A stretch of DNA of 64,000 bases from Arthrobacter sp. AL12 (GCF_029960645.1 NZ_JASBQY010000010.1:62001-126000), one strand, 5' to 3'. Positions 24,439 to 33,001 are shown, numbered from the stretch's first letter. Notes: generated by a model from the letters alone, not told the origin. Numbers and translations are program-made.

Positions 24439-24873
24439 GTGAACCAGCCCGCCCTCACCACCACGGCCCGCACCATCCTGCGCATCATCACCGGATTCCT
24501 CTTCACCGCCCACGGCTGGCAGAAATTCACTGAATTCACCATTGCCGGCACCCAGGCTGCCTTCGCACAGATGGGCGTTCCGGCCGCCAACCTAGTCGCC
24601 CCCGTCGTCGCCACGCTGGAGCTCGTCGGCGGCATCGCCCTGATTCTCGGCGTGCTCACCCGCGTGTTCGCCGCCCTGCTCGCAGTGAATATGCTCGGTG
24701 CCCTGTTCCTGGTCCATACCCCGGCGGGAATCTTTGCCGCCACCGGCGGCTACGAACTGGTGCTGATCCTGGCTGCCGCAGCCCTGGCCGTGGCCCTCGT
24801 CGGCGCCGGCAAGGTCTCCGTGGACAAGGCCCTCTTCGGCCGCACCGGCTCCAGGCTCAGCGTCCTGGCCTAA
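24439..24873 (+). CDS. DoxX-family membrane protein
   Basis: A 144-residue protein with four helices (TARTILRIITGFLFTAHGWQ, LVAPVVATLELVGGIALILG, FAALLAVNMLGALFLVHTPA, LVLILAAAALAVALVGAG). DoxX proteins act in redox and organic-peroxide or quinone stress. GTG 24439 is chosen since a TTG frame opens at 24373 inside the candidate operator; taaact at 24381 fits a -10 box, so the transcript would begin after it. The ribosome binding site is weak. Regulation by a MarR/HxlR-type repressor is likely from the operators upstream, but no such repressor gene is adjacent. Confidence 0.75.
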   Translation: MNQPALTTTARTILRIITGFLFTAHGWQKFTEFTIAGTQAAFAQMGVPAANLVAPVVATLELVGGIALILGVLTRVFAALLAVNMLGALFLVHTPAGIFAATGGYELVLILAAAALAVALVGAGKVSVDKALFGRTGSRLSVLA

Positions 24874-24903
24874 GGAAGTCCCCGCGCCAGGCGGCGAGTC
24901 CGT

Positions 24904-24931
24904 CGGGCGGCCACCACCCGGTGGCCGCCCG
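24904..24931 (+). terminator. Terminator-like hairpin after the DoxX gene
   Basis: A 12-bp perfect stem cgggcggccacc (24904-24915) and ggtggccgcccg (24920-24931) closes a four-base loop accc. It is 30 bases after the DoxX-type stop; there is no T run. Confidence 0.65.
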
Positions 24932-25014
24932 CCGTCGTGCCCTGCAAGGCGCCCCGGACAGCGTTTGTGTCCTCGCCCGCGACGCTTTGCCGGCCCGTCG
25001 GTACACTCACTTTC

Positions 25015-25989
25015 ATGAGTGAGACTGCCGCCAATGCCGTGACCCTGCGCTTCCTCGCCGCGCCCACCGACGTCGGCCACAGCGGATCGGTCGACGCCGG
25101 CACTGTGCTTGAGTGGGTGGACAAGGCCGCCTATGCGGCCGCGGTCGGCTGGTCCAAGTCCTACTGTGTGACGGCCTACGTGGGGAACATCCACTTCGCG
25201 GACCCCGTCAACAGCGGGGACATGGTCGAAGTCGAGGCAACCATTGTCTATACGGGCCGGTCCTCCATGCACATCCGCACCGTGGTGTCCTCGGGCGACC
25301 CGAGGGGCGGCCCGGCCACGATGCGCAGCCAGTGCATGGTCATCTTCGTGGCCGTCGGCGCAGACGGCAAGCCTGTCCCGGTGCCGCAGTTTGAGCCGAC
25401 AACCCAGGAGGAAATCGAACAGCGCGACCATGCCCTGGCGCGGATCAAGGTCCGTGAGGACATCGTCCAGGCGATGAGCGGACAGGTATATACCGGCGCC
25501 GGAACCGCCGAGAACGTGGTCCTCCGCTTTATGGCAGCCCCCACGGATGTGAACTGGGGAGGCAAGGTGCACGGCGGCATCGTCATGAAATGGATCGACG
25601 AAGCGGCCTACGTCTGCGCCTCGCGGTACTGCGGAATGGACACTGTGGCCGTCTTCTCCGGCGGCGTGCGCTTTTACCGGCCGCTGCTGATTGGCCACCT
25701 GGTGGAGGTCGAGGCCCGGCTCGTCTACACCGGGACCAAGGGCATGCACATCGCGGTCCACGTCCGCTCGGGAGACCCCAAGGGACGCGAACTGCAGCTC
25801 ACCACCTACTGCCTGACCGTAATGGTGGCACGTGACGAGAACGGCACGTCCGTCCCGGTCCCGCAGTGGGTGCCCGTGTCCGAGGAGGACAAGCGGCTGC
25901 ACGCGCATGCCCGCGAGCTGCTGGAGATCCGTGGCCGGGCGCCGGGGAACCGGCTGCCCAACCACCTGCTCCGGGCCGGCGGGAAGTAA
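25015..25989 (+). CDS. Acyl-CoA thioesterase, double hotdog fold
   Basis: A 324-residue cytoplasmic enzyme with two tandem hotdog (4HBT) domains. Both repeats begin with a similar pattern: VTLRFLAAPTDVGHSGSVDA near residue 9 and VVLRFMAAPTDVNWGGKVHG near 170, each followed by a catalytic-type helix (TVLEWVDKAAYAAA and GIVMKWIDEAAYVCA). It hydrolyses acyl-CoA to free fatty acid and CoA, as in ACOT/BFIT-like enzymes. The second repeat has the more complete GG..HGG motif and is probably the active one. Both strands converge with dnaB, three bases between the stops. Confidence 0.88.
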   Translation: MSETAANAVTLRFLAAPTDVGHSGSVDAGTVLEWVDKAAYAAAVGWSKSYCVTAYVGNIHFADPVNSGDMVEVEATIVYTGRSSMHIRTVVSSGDPRGGPATMRSQCMVIFVAVGADGKPVPVPQFEPTTQEEIEQRDHALARIKVREDIVQAMSGQVYTGAGTAENVVLRFMAAPTDVNWGGKVHGGIVMKWIDEAAYVCASRYCGMDTVAVFSGGVRFYRPLLIGHLVEVEARLVYTGTKGMHIAVHVRSGDPKGRELQLTTYCLTVMVARDENGTSVPVPQWVPVSEEDKRLHAHARELLEIRGRAPGNRLPNHLLRAGGK

Positions 25990-25992
25990 CCG

Positions 25993-27375
25993 CTAGAAGC
26001 CGCCGCCCCCGGCGTCGGCGGCCATATTGGCGAACCGCGAGTAGTGGCCCTGGAAAGCGACCACAATGTCCTTGGTAGGGCCGTTACGGTGCTTGGCAAT
26101 GAGGATGTCGGCTTCACCGGCGCGCGGTGATTCCTTGTCGTAGACGTCTTCACGGTGCAGCAGGATGACCATGTCGGCATCCTGCTCAATGGAACCGGAC
26201 TCACGAAGATCAGAGACCATCGGCCGCTTGTCCTGGCGCTGCTCGGAGCCACGGTTCAGCTGCGACAGCGCAATGACGGGTACCTGGAGTTCCTTGGCCA
26301 GCAGCTTCAGGGCCCGGGAAAACTCGGAGACTTCCTGCTGGCGCGACTCCACTTTCTTGCCCGAGCTCATCAGCTGCAGGTAGTCCAGGATGACGAGCTT
26401 GAGATCATGCTGCTGCTTCAGGCGCCGGCATTTGGCCCGGATTTCCATCAGCGACATGTTGGGGCTGTCGTCGATGAAGAGCGGGGCGTCGTTCATCCGG
26501 CCCATGGTGGTGGCAATCTTGGACCACTGCTCGTCCTTGATCGTGCCCTTGCGCAGGTCCTGAAGGCCGATCGTGGCCTCCGCGGACAGCAAACGCATGG
26601 CGATCTCGTTCCGCCCCATCTCCAGGGAGAACATCACGGTGGCGAGGTTGTTCTTGATGGCCGCGGAGCGGGCGAAGTCCAGCGCAAAGGTCGACTTGCC
26701 GACGGCGGGGCGGGCAGCGATGACGATCATCTGGCCGGGGTGCAGGCCGTGCGTGAGCTCATCGAGTTCGTAGAAGCCGGTGGGAACGCCGGTCATCCCC
26801 TCCTCGCGGTGGCCGGACGCTTCGATCTCGTCCACGGTGGACTCCATCACGTCCTTGAGGACAACGTAGTCCTCGGCGGTGCGGCGCTCCGCCACCGCAT
26901 AGATCTCGGCCTGCGCCTGGTTTACCAGGTCTTCGACCTCGCCGTCCTGGCCGTAGCCGAGCTGGACGATCTTGGTGCCGGCGTTGACCAGCCGGCGCAA
27001 GACCGCGCGTTCGCCCACGATTTCGGCGTAGTAGCCGGCATTGGCGGCGGTGGGAACAGTCTGGATCAGCTCGTGCAGGTAGGCCGGGCCGCCGATCCTG
27101 TTGATCTCGCCCCGCTTGGTCAGTTCATCCGAGACGGTGACGGCGTCGGCAGGTTCGCCGCGGCCGTAGAGGTCGATGATGGCTTCGTAGATCGTCTCGT
27201 GCGCCGGGCGGTAGAAGTCCACGCCGCGCAGGATTTCGACGACGTCGGCGATGGCGTCCTTGGACAGCATCATGCCGCCCAGCACGGATTGCTCGGCAGG
27301 AATGTCCTGTGGCGGCTTGCGGCTGCCTTCGGCTCCCCGAGTCCCCTCGACTGAGTCCAGATGCGTAACTGACAA
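25993..27375 (-). CDS. dnaB: Replicative DNA helicase DnaB
   Basis: The hexameric helicase that opens the replication fork. The N-terminal domain begins PPQDIPAEQSVLGGMMLSKD, the RecA-like motor has Walker A in IAARPAVGKST (about residues 219-229), FSLEMGRNEIAMRLL (motif H1a), Walker B in LKLVILDYLQLM, and ALSQLNRGSEQRQDKRPMVS (H3/H4). At 460 residues there is no intein, unlike many mycobacterial DnaB proteins. Start is chosen at the ATG before MSVTHLDSVEG. It faces the L7/L12-like genes across a 630-base region that holds DnaA boxes. Confidence 0.95.
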   Translation of the reverse strand: MSVTHLDSVEGTRGAEGSRKPPQDIPAEQSVLGGMMLSKDAIADVVEILRGVDFYRPAHETIYEAIIDLYGRGEPADAVTVSDELTKRGEINRIGGPAYLHELIQTVPTAANAGYYAEIVGERAVLRRLVNAGTKIVQLGYGQDGEVEDLVNQAQAEIYAVAERRTAEDYVVLKDVMESTVDEIEASGHREEGMTGVPTGFYELDELTHGLHPGQMIVIAARPAVGKSTFALDFARSAAIKNNLATVMFSLEMGRNEIAMRLLSAEATIGLQDLRKGTIKDEQWSKIATTMGRMNDAPLFIDDSPNMSLMEIRAKCRRLKQQHDLKLVILDYLQLMSSGKKVESRQQEVSEFSRALKLLAKELQVPVIALSQLNRGSEQRQDKRPMVSDLRESGSIEQDADMVILLHREDVYDKESPRAGEADILIAKHRNGPTKDIVVAFQGHYSRFANMAADAGGGGF

Positions 27376-28005
27376 AACTGCCGTCCTCCATTGTGTGCCT
27401 CGGCGGATGTCCGTGCGCCGGGCGACGCGAGTGCCATGGGCCTTGGTGCCCGCTGGCGTCGACCCCGGCCGAAGCCCGACGGGTTAACAACTATCAGCGG
27501 GCCCCGACAATTTTGGCCGCCTCCCGGAACTGCCGGTTTTCCACAGCGGGATCCAGGCCTGAAGGGCCGGTCAGAAAGGAAGGCCAGCATCGGATTTCGG
27601 TATCCAAGGCTCGATATCCAGCAACGTTAGCCCCCGCCGGGTCAGGCACCAACCCGGCGGGCCGCACCTCCTGTGGATAACCTGTGCACTACTGCCCCCT
27701 GCTTGTGCACAGCCTGTGGGAACAGCTGTGGATAGAAAGTTTCTTGCCCCGGCAATACGCTCCTGACGTGCGGAAACACAGGGATCACCGTGTGGACACA
27801 AAAGAATTTCCTGCCAGGTTCATCCACAGCGGCCGAGCTGAGGCTGGGGATAGCCGGCATCAAGTGAGGGCACACAAGGCCGGAAATATGCACATTTGGT
27901 GATGGTCCTCACCGGGATTGCCCGGGATTGACGCCGCCGGCGACGCACGGTATGCCGATCGCAGAAGGTGCTGTGGATAACTGCGATCTGGCATAAGCTC
28001 TTCAC
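27376..28005. other. Non-coding region between dnaB and the L7/L12-like genes with DnaA boxes
   Basis: No gene is supported here. It contains two perfect DnaA boxes in the TGTGGATAA orientation (27672-27680, 27972-27980) and one-mismatch copies at 27537-27545 (ttttccaca), 27727-27735 (tgtggatag) and 27820-27828 (tcatccaca). A weaker one is at 27791. The dnaB promoter must lie at the left side and the promoter of the divergent genes at the right. It may be a DnaA titration or regulatory site rather than the origin, as dnaA/dnaN are not present. Confidence 0.75.
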
Positions 28006-28473
28006 ATGGGCGATGTACTGCTAGTCATACTGCCTGCCCTCATCCTGGCAGCAGTCCTCTGGGCGTTTGCCACGGCCCTCAGACCCCGCGATTTCGGCAT
28101 GTCCGACGCGGAGCGCTACCAGCAGGAGCTGGCCGTCCGCTCCCAGGCCCACTATGCGGCCCAGGTCCAGGCCGCCACCGCCGCCCGGGCGCGCGTGGAC
28201 GCCGTCACCCGTCCCAGCCAGAATGAACAGCAGCAGTCACAGCAGGCCGACCACGCCCGCAGGGCGTTGCTCGCCCAGGTGGGCTCCGCGCCCGCCGCCG
28301 GGCAGCCCGGGTATCAGGGGCACGTGCTCCCCGGCGGCCAACTGAACCCGCAGTTCGCCCTGCAGCTCCAATCGATGGCAAGGAGCGGCAAGAAGCTTCA
28401 GGCCATCAGGCTGCTGCGCCAGACGACCCATTCAGATCTTTTGACCGCCAAGAAATATGTAGATCGGCTGTAG
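28006..28473 (+). CDS. Membrane-anchored protein with L7/L12 C-terminal-like domain
   Basis: A 155-residue protein. One N-terminal membrane helix (VLLVILPALILAAVLWAFAT) is followed by a Q/A-rich, coiled-coil-like stretch (QELAVRSQAHYAAQVQAATA), a G/P-rich linker, and then a C-terminal domain of about 35 residues: MARSGKKLQAIRLLRQTTHS, DLLTAKKYVDRL. This last part resembles the bL12 C-terminal domain (the GxKxxxIKxxRxxTxxxLxxAKxxVD pattern). Ribosomal protein L12 uses this domain to contact translation factors. Its role here is unknown. It starts at a ATG 26 bases after a DnaA box and lies four bases from a related gene. Confidence 0.7.
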   Translation: MGDVLLVILPALILAAVLWAFATALRPRDFGMSDAERYQQELAVRSQAHYAAQVQAATAARARVDAVTRPSQNEQQQSQQADHARRALLAQVGSAPAAGQPGYQGHVLPGGQLNPQFALQLQSMARSGKKLQAIRLLRQTTHSDLLTAKKYVDRL

Positions 28474-28477
28474 TTTC

Positions 28478-29050
28478 ATGGAATCCCTGCTTATCCCCCT
28501 GCTAATTCTGGCGCTCGTCGGTGCCGGTGTGCTGCTCGGCGCCCGCGCCCTCGGCCGCCGCAACAAGCAGCCGCGGCGGGAATCGTCCCCCCAGACGGGC
28601 CGCGATCCGGTCGAACTCGCACGCACCGCCTCCGCCAAACTCAGCCATGAGCAACACCGCCGGCTTTACGCGCTGATCGCCCAGGGGCAGGCCATGGCCG
28701 CCATCAAGCTGTACTTCGAGGCCACCGGAGAGGGGCTGCGGGCCTCACGGGATGCCGTGGGGGCCCTGGCTGCCCACCCGCAGCCCTTCCGGCCCGAGGC
28801 ACCCCACCAGGGCCCCGTGGATGACGACGACGACGCGCCGCAGCGTTTTTCCTACCGCTACCGGGCGATCGCCAGCAAAGGCGATGTCACGCGCGAGGTC
28901 AGCAGCAACATGCTCAACGACGAGATCTATGGCAGGATCCGCACCCTGGCCAGAAGCGGCGAAACCGAGGCGGCGGCGGAGGCCCTCACCCGGCACTCGG
29001 ACATCTCCATCAAGCAGGCGCGTGAATTCATCGCCCTCCTCGAGGACTGA
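28478..29050 (+). CDS. Second membrane-anchored protein with L7/L12-like domain
   Basis: A 190-residue partner of the gene just upstream, with the same plan: an N-terminal helix (ESLLIPLLILALVGAGVLLG), then a basic linker, then L12-like segments. Two such segments can be seen: residues about 65-100 (ALIAQGQAMAAIKLYFEATG) and residues about 155-190 (RIRTLARSGETEAAAEALTR). An acidic stretch DDDDDAPQRF lies between. I know no function. It is four bases downstream of its partner and probably co-transcribed; the pair looks like an internal duplication. Confidence 0.65.
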   Translation: MESLLIPLLILALVGAGVLLGARALGRRNKQPRRESSPQTGRDPVELARTASAKLSHEQHRRLYALIAQGQAMAAIKLYFEATGEGLRASRDAVGALAAHPQPFRPEAPHQGPVDDDDDAPQRFSYRYRAIASKGDVTREVSSNMLNDEIYGRIRTLARSGETEAAAEALTRHSDISIKQAREFIALLED

Positions 29051-29145
29051 CCCCGGCCCCCGGGGAACTGGAAGTCGAACAGCACGCCGGGCCAGCCTTC
29101 CTTCTTCCTGGGCAGGCGGCGGTTGTCGTAACGCGGCTGGAGCCG

Positions 29146-29772
29146 TCAGCGCCGGGCCGAAATGCCGGCAAGCAACTCCTCGAACGGCAGCGACTCCGCG
29201 GCAGGCTGCTTCTGCTGCGGCTGGGCACCCTGCAGCAGCGCGGCGAACTCGCCCGCCGCCCGGTCGATCCGCGTCGAGAGGGGCGATCCGCCGTCGTCGT
29301 TGTTGCCCCAGTCCTGCGGTCCGGCAAAAACGGCAGTGTTGGCGATCCGGGTGCGGAGGTAGCTGAACAGGGGCCGCATGGCGAAGTCCAGGACCATCTG
29401 GTGCCGGTCGGTTCCGGCGGTGACGCCGAGCAGGACGGCCTTGCCCTCGAGGGCTTTGGGGTCGAGGACGTCGATGAAGGACTTGAAGAGGCCGCTGTAG
29501 GAGGCGCTGAAGACCGGGCTGACGGCGATAATGCCATCCGAGGCCTCGACTCCGGCGATCACGTCGGCGAGCCTCGGCGCGGCGTAGCCGGTCACAAAGT
29601 TGTTGGCGATATCCACGGCGAGGTCGCGCAGTTCCAGCACCCGGATATCGGCGGCGTAGCCGGCCGCGGCTAGGTGGTGTTCCGCAGAGGCGGCCAGCTG
29701 GTCCGCCAGCAGGCGGCTCGACGACGGGACACCGAGTCCGGCGGAGAGAACAGTGATGCGGCGGGATTCCAC
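29146..29772 (-). CDS. NADPH-dependent FMN reductase (CE1759-like)
   Basis: A 208-residue flavodoxin-fold reductase. It opens with ITVLSAGLGVPSSSRLLADQ, a flavin-phosphate loop, and has DGIIAVSPVFSASYSGLFKS, the second FMN contact. Such proteins reduce FMN with NAD(P)H and commonly supply LLM monooxygenases. GTG 29772 is chosen because an aggag lies seven bases upstream; a TTG 15 bases earlier would hold the same site inside the gene. A 7-bp inverted repeat lies about 30 bases upstream. No LLM partner is adjacent. Confidence 0.8.
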   Translation of the reverse strand: MESRRITVLSAGLGVPSSSRLLADQLAASAEHHLAAAGYAADIRVLELRDLAVDIANNFVTGYAAPRLADVIAGVEASDGIIAVSPVFSASYSGLFKSFIDVLDPKALEGKAVLLGVTAGTDRHQMVLDFAMRPLFSYLRTRIANTAVFAGPQDWGNNDDGGSPLSTRIDRAAGEFAALLQGAQPQQKQPAAESLPFEELLAGISARR

Positions 29773-29801
29773 GGGGATGCTCCTCAAGTTGTGTCAGGCC
29801 A

Positions 29802-29823
29802 CAAACGCCCATATATGCGTTTG
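29802..29823. promoter_or_regulatory. Inverted repeat in the FMN reductase promoter region
   Basis: caaacgc-ccatatat-gcgtttg is a perfect 7-bp inverted repeat with an AT-rich eight-base spacer, about 30 bases ahead of the FMN reductase start. Position and shape suggest a repressor operator; the regulator is not in the window. Confidence 0.5.
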
Positions 29824-29969
29824 CATCTAACTAGTCAAGAGTGGGTGCGTGCCGTATATTCCCGGCACCCCGTTGTGCTATCACTTGTGGCCCCCAAAAC
29901 CACGGAATGGCCACCGGATCTGACAGGGCAACGAACCCCGGCGTGACATATTGGCCGCGGGCAGGCCAC

Positions 29970-30827
29970 TCAGAGCAGGACAAACCCCTCAATACAGCTC
30001 ACCGAACTCCCGCCTACCCAGATGTCGCCGCCCGCGGCGTCGATGTGCACCCGGCCGGCACGTCCCAGCGCCGTTCCCTGCGCCGCGACGTAGGACTCCG
30101 GGGCCCGGCCGCTGCGGATCAGCCAGTGGGCCGCGCCGGCGTTGAAGCTGCCGGTGACGGGGTCCTCCGCCGCCGCGTCGCCCGGGATGAACGTGCGCAC
30201 CTCGAAGCCGACCTCTGATCCGGCGGCATGGGGGCCGATCACGCCGACTTTGAGTCCCGCCATGGCTGCAAAGTCAGGCCTGATAGCGAGTACTTGCTCG
30301 GCTGACTCCAGCAGCACACCGATCCAATCAGGGCCGTTGACCAGCCAGGACGCATCCAGCAGCGCCTCCCGCGGCATTCTGAGGCCAGCGGCGATGCGGG
30401 CCAGATCCGTCTCGGCGACCGGCCCCGAGCGGGTCAGTGGCGGGGCCGCGAACGCCAGCCGGCCGCCGTCGCGCCTTACCCTGACCAGCCCGGCCCCGCA
30501 CTCCTGGACCAGCATCCCGTCCTGCCGGGGGATACCGCCGGCTTCAAGCCAGGCATGCGCCGAGCCGAGCGTGGGGTGGCCGGCAAAGGGGAACTCTTCG
30601 CTGCCGGTATAGATCCTGACCCGGTAGTCCGCCCGGGGGTCGGTGGGGGGCAACAGGAAGGTGGTCTCGGAGAGATTGGTCCAGTTGGCGAACCGCTGCA
30701 TTACCTCCGCCGCGAGGCCCGCGGCGTCCAGGACAACGGCCAGCGGGTTGCCCCGGAAGGCCTCAGCCGAAAAAACGTCCACCTGGGCGAAGGGGCGGAG
30801 GCGCGCGGGTGCTGTATATGGGGTCAC
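29970..30827 (-). CDS. PhzF-family isomerase
   Basis: A 285-residue protein of the PhzF/diaminopimelate epimerase fold. The opening RPFAQVDVFSAEAFRGNPLA contains the FRGNPLAVV motif of the family, FANWTNLSETTFLLP carries the catalytic glutamate region, and EEFPFAGHPTLGSAHAWLEA is the second conserved motif. GDAAAEDPVTGSFNAGAAHW is the C-terminal match. PhzF isomerises an intermediate in phenazine synthesis, but most family members have unknown substrates. No phenazine genes are here. GTG 30827 is divergent from the DUF1801 gene by 65 bases. Confidence 0.88.
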   Translation of the reverse strand: MTPYTAPARLRPFAQVDVFSAEAFRGNPLAVVLDAAGLAAEVMQRFANWTNLSETTFLLPPTDPRADYRVRIYTGSEEFPFAGHPTLGSAHAWLEAGGIPRQDGMLVQECGAGLVRVRRDGGRLAFAAPPLTRSGPVAETDLARIAAGLRMPREALLDASWLVNGPDWIGVLLESAEQVLAIRPDFAAMAGLKVGVIGPHAAGSEVGFEVRTFIPGDAAAEDPVTGSFNAGAAHWLIRSGRAPESYVAAQGTALGRAGRVHIDAAGGDIWVGGSSVSCIEGFVLL

Positions 30828-30892
30828 TGCCGCAGGTTACCACCGGCGCCGGTGCGGCTGACAAGGCCGCCGCGGTCTGCGAGACTTCCCGC

Positions 30893-31339
30893 ATGGCTGT
30901 GAACAAGACCCAACCGAAGACAGACAACAAGACCACGGCAACCGGCGCGTCGGTCGAGGAGTTCCTTGCCGCCGTCGAGCATCCCGTCCGGCACCGGGAC
31001 GGGCTCCGGCTGCTGGAACTTATGGCAGAGGCCACCGGGCAGCCGGCAGAAATGTGGGGGCCGACGATCGTCGGCTTCGGCCGCTACCACTACAGGTACG
31101 CGACCGGCCGGGAGGGAGACGCGCCTGCCGTCGGCTTCTCGCCCCGGAAGGCCAGCCTGTCCCTCTACGGGCTGAGCTACGGGCCGGAGTCGGCCGCGCT
31201 GCTGGCGCGGCTGGGGAAGCACAAGACCGGAGCCGGGTGCGTTTATGTCAACAAGCTCGACGACGTCGACGAGGCGGTGCTCACCGAGCTGATCCGGAAC
31301 GGCTACCGGCATGTGACAACGGTCCTGCACCACCGCTAG
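30893..31339 (+). CDS. DUF1801 family protein
   Basis: A 148-residue cytoplasmic protein. The segment EEFLAAVEHPVRHRDGLRLL, followed by EATGQPAEMWGPTIVGFGRY and YVNKLDDVDEAVLTELIRNG, matches the DUF1801/YdhG family, a small alpha/beta fold of unknown function. The ATG at 30893 is preceded by gacttccc, a weak site. It ends near an intergenic repeat and the rplI-operon terminator. Confidence 0.8.
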   Translation: MAVNKTQPKTDNKTTATGASVEEFLAAVEHPVRHRDGLRLLELMAEATGQPAEMWGPTIVGFGRYHYRYATGREGDAPAVGFSPRKASLSLYGLSYGPESAALLARLGKHKTGAGCVYVNKLDDVDEAVLTELIRNGYRHVTTVLHHR

Positions 31340-31358
31340 GCCCGGTCAACTGAACCAC

Positions 31359-31415
31359 CGCGGGGTCACATCGCGTCGATGGCACCGCCCACCTTGGGCC
31401 GTAGCTGACCCCGCG
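31359..31415. repeat. Intergenic inverted-repeat element, copy A (diverged)
   Basis: cgcggggtca (31359-31368) and tgaccccgcg (31406-31415) form a 10-bp perfect stem around a 37-base centre. The same outer arms appear in two other intergenic regions here (46903-46965 and 52394-52455). The inner gcgcccat/atgggcg arms of those copies are degraded in this one. Confidence 0.75.
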
Positions 31416-31430
31416 TTGGAGTTAAAGCAG

Positions 31431-31478
31431 AAGGCCCCCGCGTCCGGTTCCGCAAGGGAATCCGAAGGCGGGGGCCTT
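31431..31478 (-). terminator. Terminator after the rpsF-rplI operon
   Basis: An 11-base stem from aaggcccccgc (31431-31441) and gcgggggcctt (31468-31478) lies 33 bases past the rplI stop on the minus strand. It serves the ribosomal operon and possibly, in the other direction, the DUF1801 gene. Confidence 0.75.
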
Positions 31479-31510
31479 CCAGCAGTTCAGGACTGCGCAG
31501 CCGGTGAGGG

Positions 31511-31963
31511 CTACTTGCCTGCGACTACGTCGAGTTCGACCACAGCGGCAACGTCAGCGTGAAGACGGACGTTGGCCTGGTAGGAACCAACCGACTTGAT
31601 GTGCGTCGGCAGTTCAACCTTGCGCTTGTCGATGCGGCCAAGGCCAGCGGCCTCAACAGCGTCGGCCACGTCGCCCTGCTTGACGGTGCCGAACAGGCGT
31701 CCGGTCTCGCCTGCCTTGACAACGAGCTTGACCGGCTTCGCGGAGAGTGCAGCGGCCTGCTTCTGAGCGTCTTCCAGGGAAGCGTGCTCGCGGGCGGCAC
31801 GGGCAGTCTTGATGGACTCAACCTGCTTCTCGCCACCCTTGGACCAGGTCAGGGCGAAGTTGCGGGGCAGCAGGTAGTTACGTGCGTAACCGTCCTTGAC
31901 CTCAACAACATCGCCTGCAGCACCGAGACCGGTTACTTCGTGGGTCAGAATGAGCTTTGCCAT
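31511..31963 (-). CDS. rplI: Ribosomal protein bL9
   Basis: A 150-residue large-subunit protein. The N-terminal domain begins [20 protein letters not shown] and the [16 protein letters not shown] signature of bL9 is complete; a connecting helix follows ([20 protein letters not shown]), then the C-terminal RNA-binding domain ([20 protein letters not shown]). It binds 23S rRNA near the L1 stalk. Last gene of the rpsF-ssb-rpsR-rplI operon, 17 bases after rpsR. Confidence 0.97.
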   Translation of the reverse strand: MAKLILTHEVTGLGAAGDVVEVKDGYARNYLLPRNFALTWSKGGEKQVESIKTARAAREHASLEDAQKQAAALSAKPVKLVVKAGETGRLFGTVKQGDVADAVEAAGLGRIDKRKVELPTHIKSVGSYQANVRLHADVAAVVELDVVAGK

Positions 31964-31980
31964 GTTAGTTAATCCCTTCC

Positions 31981-32220
31981 TTAGCCGCGGCCAGCGCCGG
32001 AGTAGGGCAGCAGAGCAACTTCGCGGGCGTTCTTGATTGCCTGGGCGATCTTGCGCTGTTCCTGCACCGTGACGCCGGTGACGCGACGGGCGCGGATCTT
32101 TCCGCGGTCGGAGATGAACTTGCGCAGCAATGCTACGTCCTTGTAGTCGATGACAGTGATGTCAGCGGCCTTCAAGGGGTTGGACTTTGGTTTGGGCTTA
32201 CGGAGTTCAGCCTTAGCCAT
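31981..32220 (-). CDS. rpsR: Ribosomal protein bS18
   Basis: A 79-residue small-subunit protein. The pattern [20 protein letters not shown] followed by [20 protein letters not shown] is the S18 signature. It lacks the N-terminal zinc cysteines of some paralogues, so it is the ordinary C-minus form. ATG 32220 is preceded by ggagctcc at the right distance. With rpsF it is expected to bind the S6:S18 leader found upstream of rpsF. Confidence 0.95.
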   Translation of the reverse strand: MAKAELRKPKPKSNPLKAADITVIDYKDVALLRKFISDRGKIRARRVTGVTVQEQRKIAQAIKNAREVALLPYSGAGRG

Positions 32221-32346
32221 CGTGGAGCTCCTATTCGATGGAGCCCGTGGATATTGATCCACGGGATGGTGGTGATCCGACGCCGGTCAACGCCCGTCCG
32301 CCTTGCGGCGTTCCGGCGGCTTGCGTCGTCGAACCTTAGATGTTGT

Positions 32347-32946
32347 TTAGAAGGGAGGTTCGGAATCCGGGCCGTTGCCCCAGCCGCCGCCTGCATTGCT
32401 GACACCGGGCGTGGCCCAGGGGTCATCCTGCTGCTGTGCGGGCTGGTTGCCGCCCCAGGTTCCGCCCGAGTTGCCGCCGCCCTGGTTTCCACCAGAGCCG
32501 CCACCGAAGCCGCCGCCGCTGTTGCCGCCGCCGCTGCCGAAGCCGCCCTGGGCGCCGTTGCCGGCACCCCCACCGCCGGAGCGCTGGGTGCGGTTGACCT
32601 TGGCGTTGGCGTAGCGCAGGCTGGGGCCGATTTCATCGACCTCAAGCTCGATAACGGTGCGCTTCTCGCCTTCTTTGGTTTCGTAGGAACGGCTCTTCAG
32701 CCGGCCGTTAACGATCACGCGCATGCCCTTGGTCAGGGATTCGGCGACGTTTTCGGCGGCTTCGCGCCATACCGATGCGCGGAGGAACAGGGTTTCCCCG
32801 TCCTTCCACTCATTGGACTGGCGGTCGAAGGTGCGGGGAGTAGAAGCGATGGTGAAGTTCGCTACTGCCGAACCTGACGGTGTGAACCTCAGTTCGGGGT
32901 CACTGGTGAGATTACCGATGACCGTAATAGTGGTTTCGCCTGCCAT
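32347..32946 (-). CDS. ssb: Single-stranded DNA-binding protein
   Basis: A 199-residue SSB. The OB-fold starts [20 protein letters not shown] with [16 protein letters not shown] and [20 protein letters not shown]; a G/N/Q-rich disordered linker of about 80 residues follows ([18 protein letters not shown]), and the acidic tip DSEPPF ends the protein, as in canonical SSB, where it recruits repair and replication proteins. It protects single-stranded DNA at the fork. Second gene of the rpsF operon; the gap to rpsF holds a gaggcagta ribosome binding site. Confidence 0.97.
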   Translation of the reverse strand: MAGETTITVIGNLTSDPELRFTPSGSAVANFTIASTPRTFDRQSNEWKDGETLFLRASVWREAAENVAESLTKGMRVIVNGRLKSRSYETKEGEKRTVIELEVDEIGPSLRYANAKVNRTQRSGGGGAGNGAQGGFGSGGGNSGGGFGGGSGGNQGGGNSGGTWGGNQPAQQQDDPWATPGVSNAGGGWGNGPDSEPPF

Positions 32947-33001
32947 CTACTGCCTCCTTATGCGTTCCTGCGGGGTGAAGAGTGAAAACCGGGAGCTGAT
33001 A

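Noticed and set aside
27391..27902. Small frames in the dnaB upstream region
   Set aside because: Low-quality codon use, no ribosome binding sites, and they overlap DnaA boxes; treated as non-coding.
27376..28005. Chromosomal replication origin (oriC)
   Set aside because: DnaA boxes are present but there is no AT-rich unwinding region and neither dnaA nor dnaN flanks it, so an origin is not supported.
29051..29145. Possible gene remnant downstream of the FMN reductase
   Set aside because: A minus-strand stretch reads RYDNRRLPRKKEGWPGVLFD, which looks protein-like, but no start, no length and no family could be assigned.
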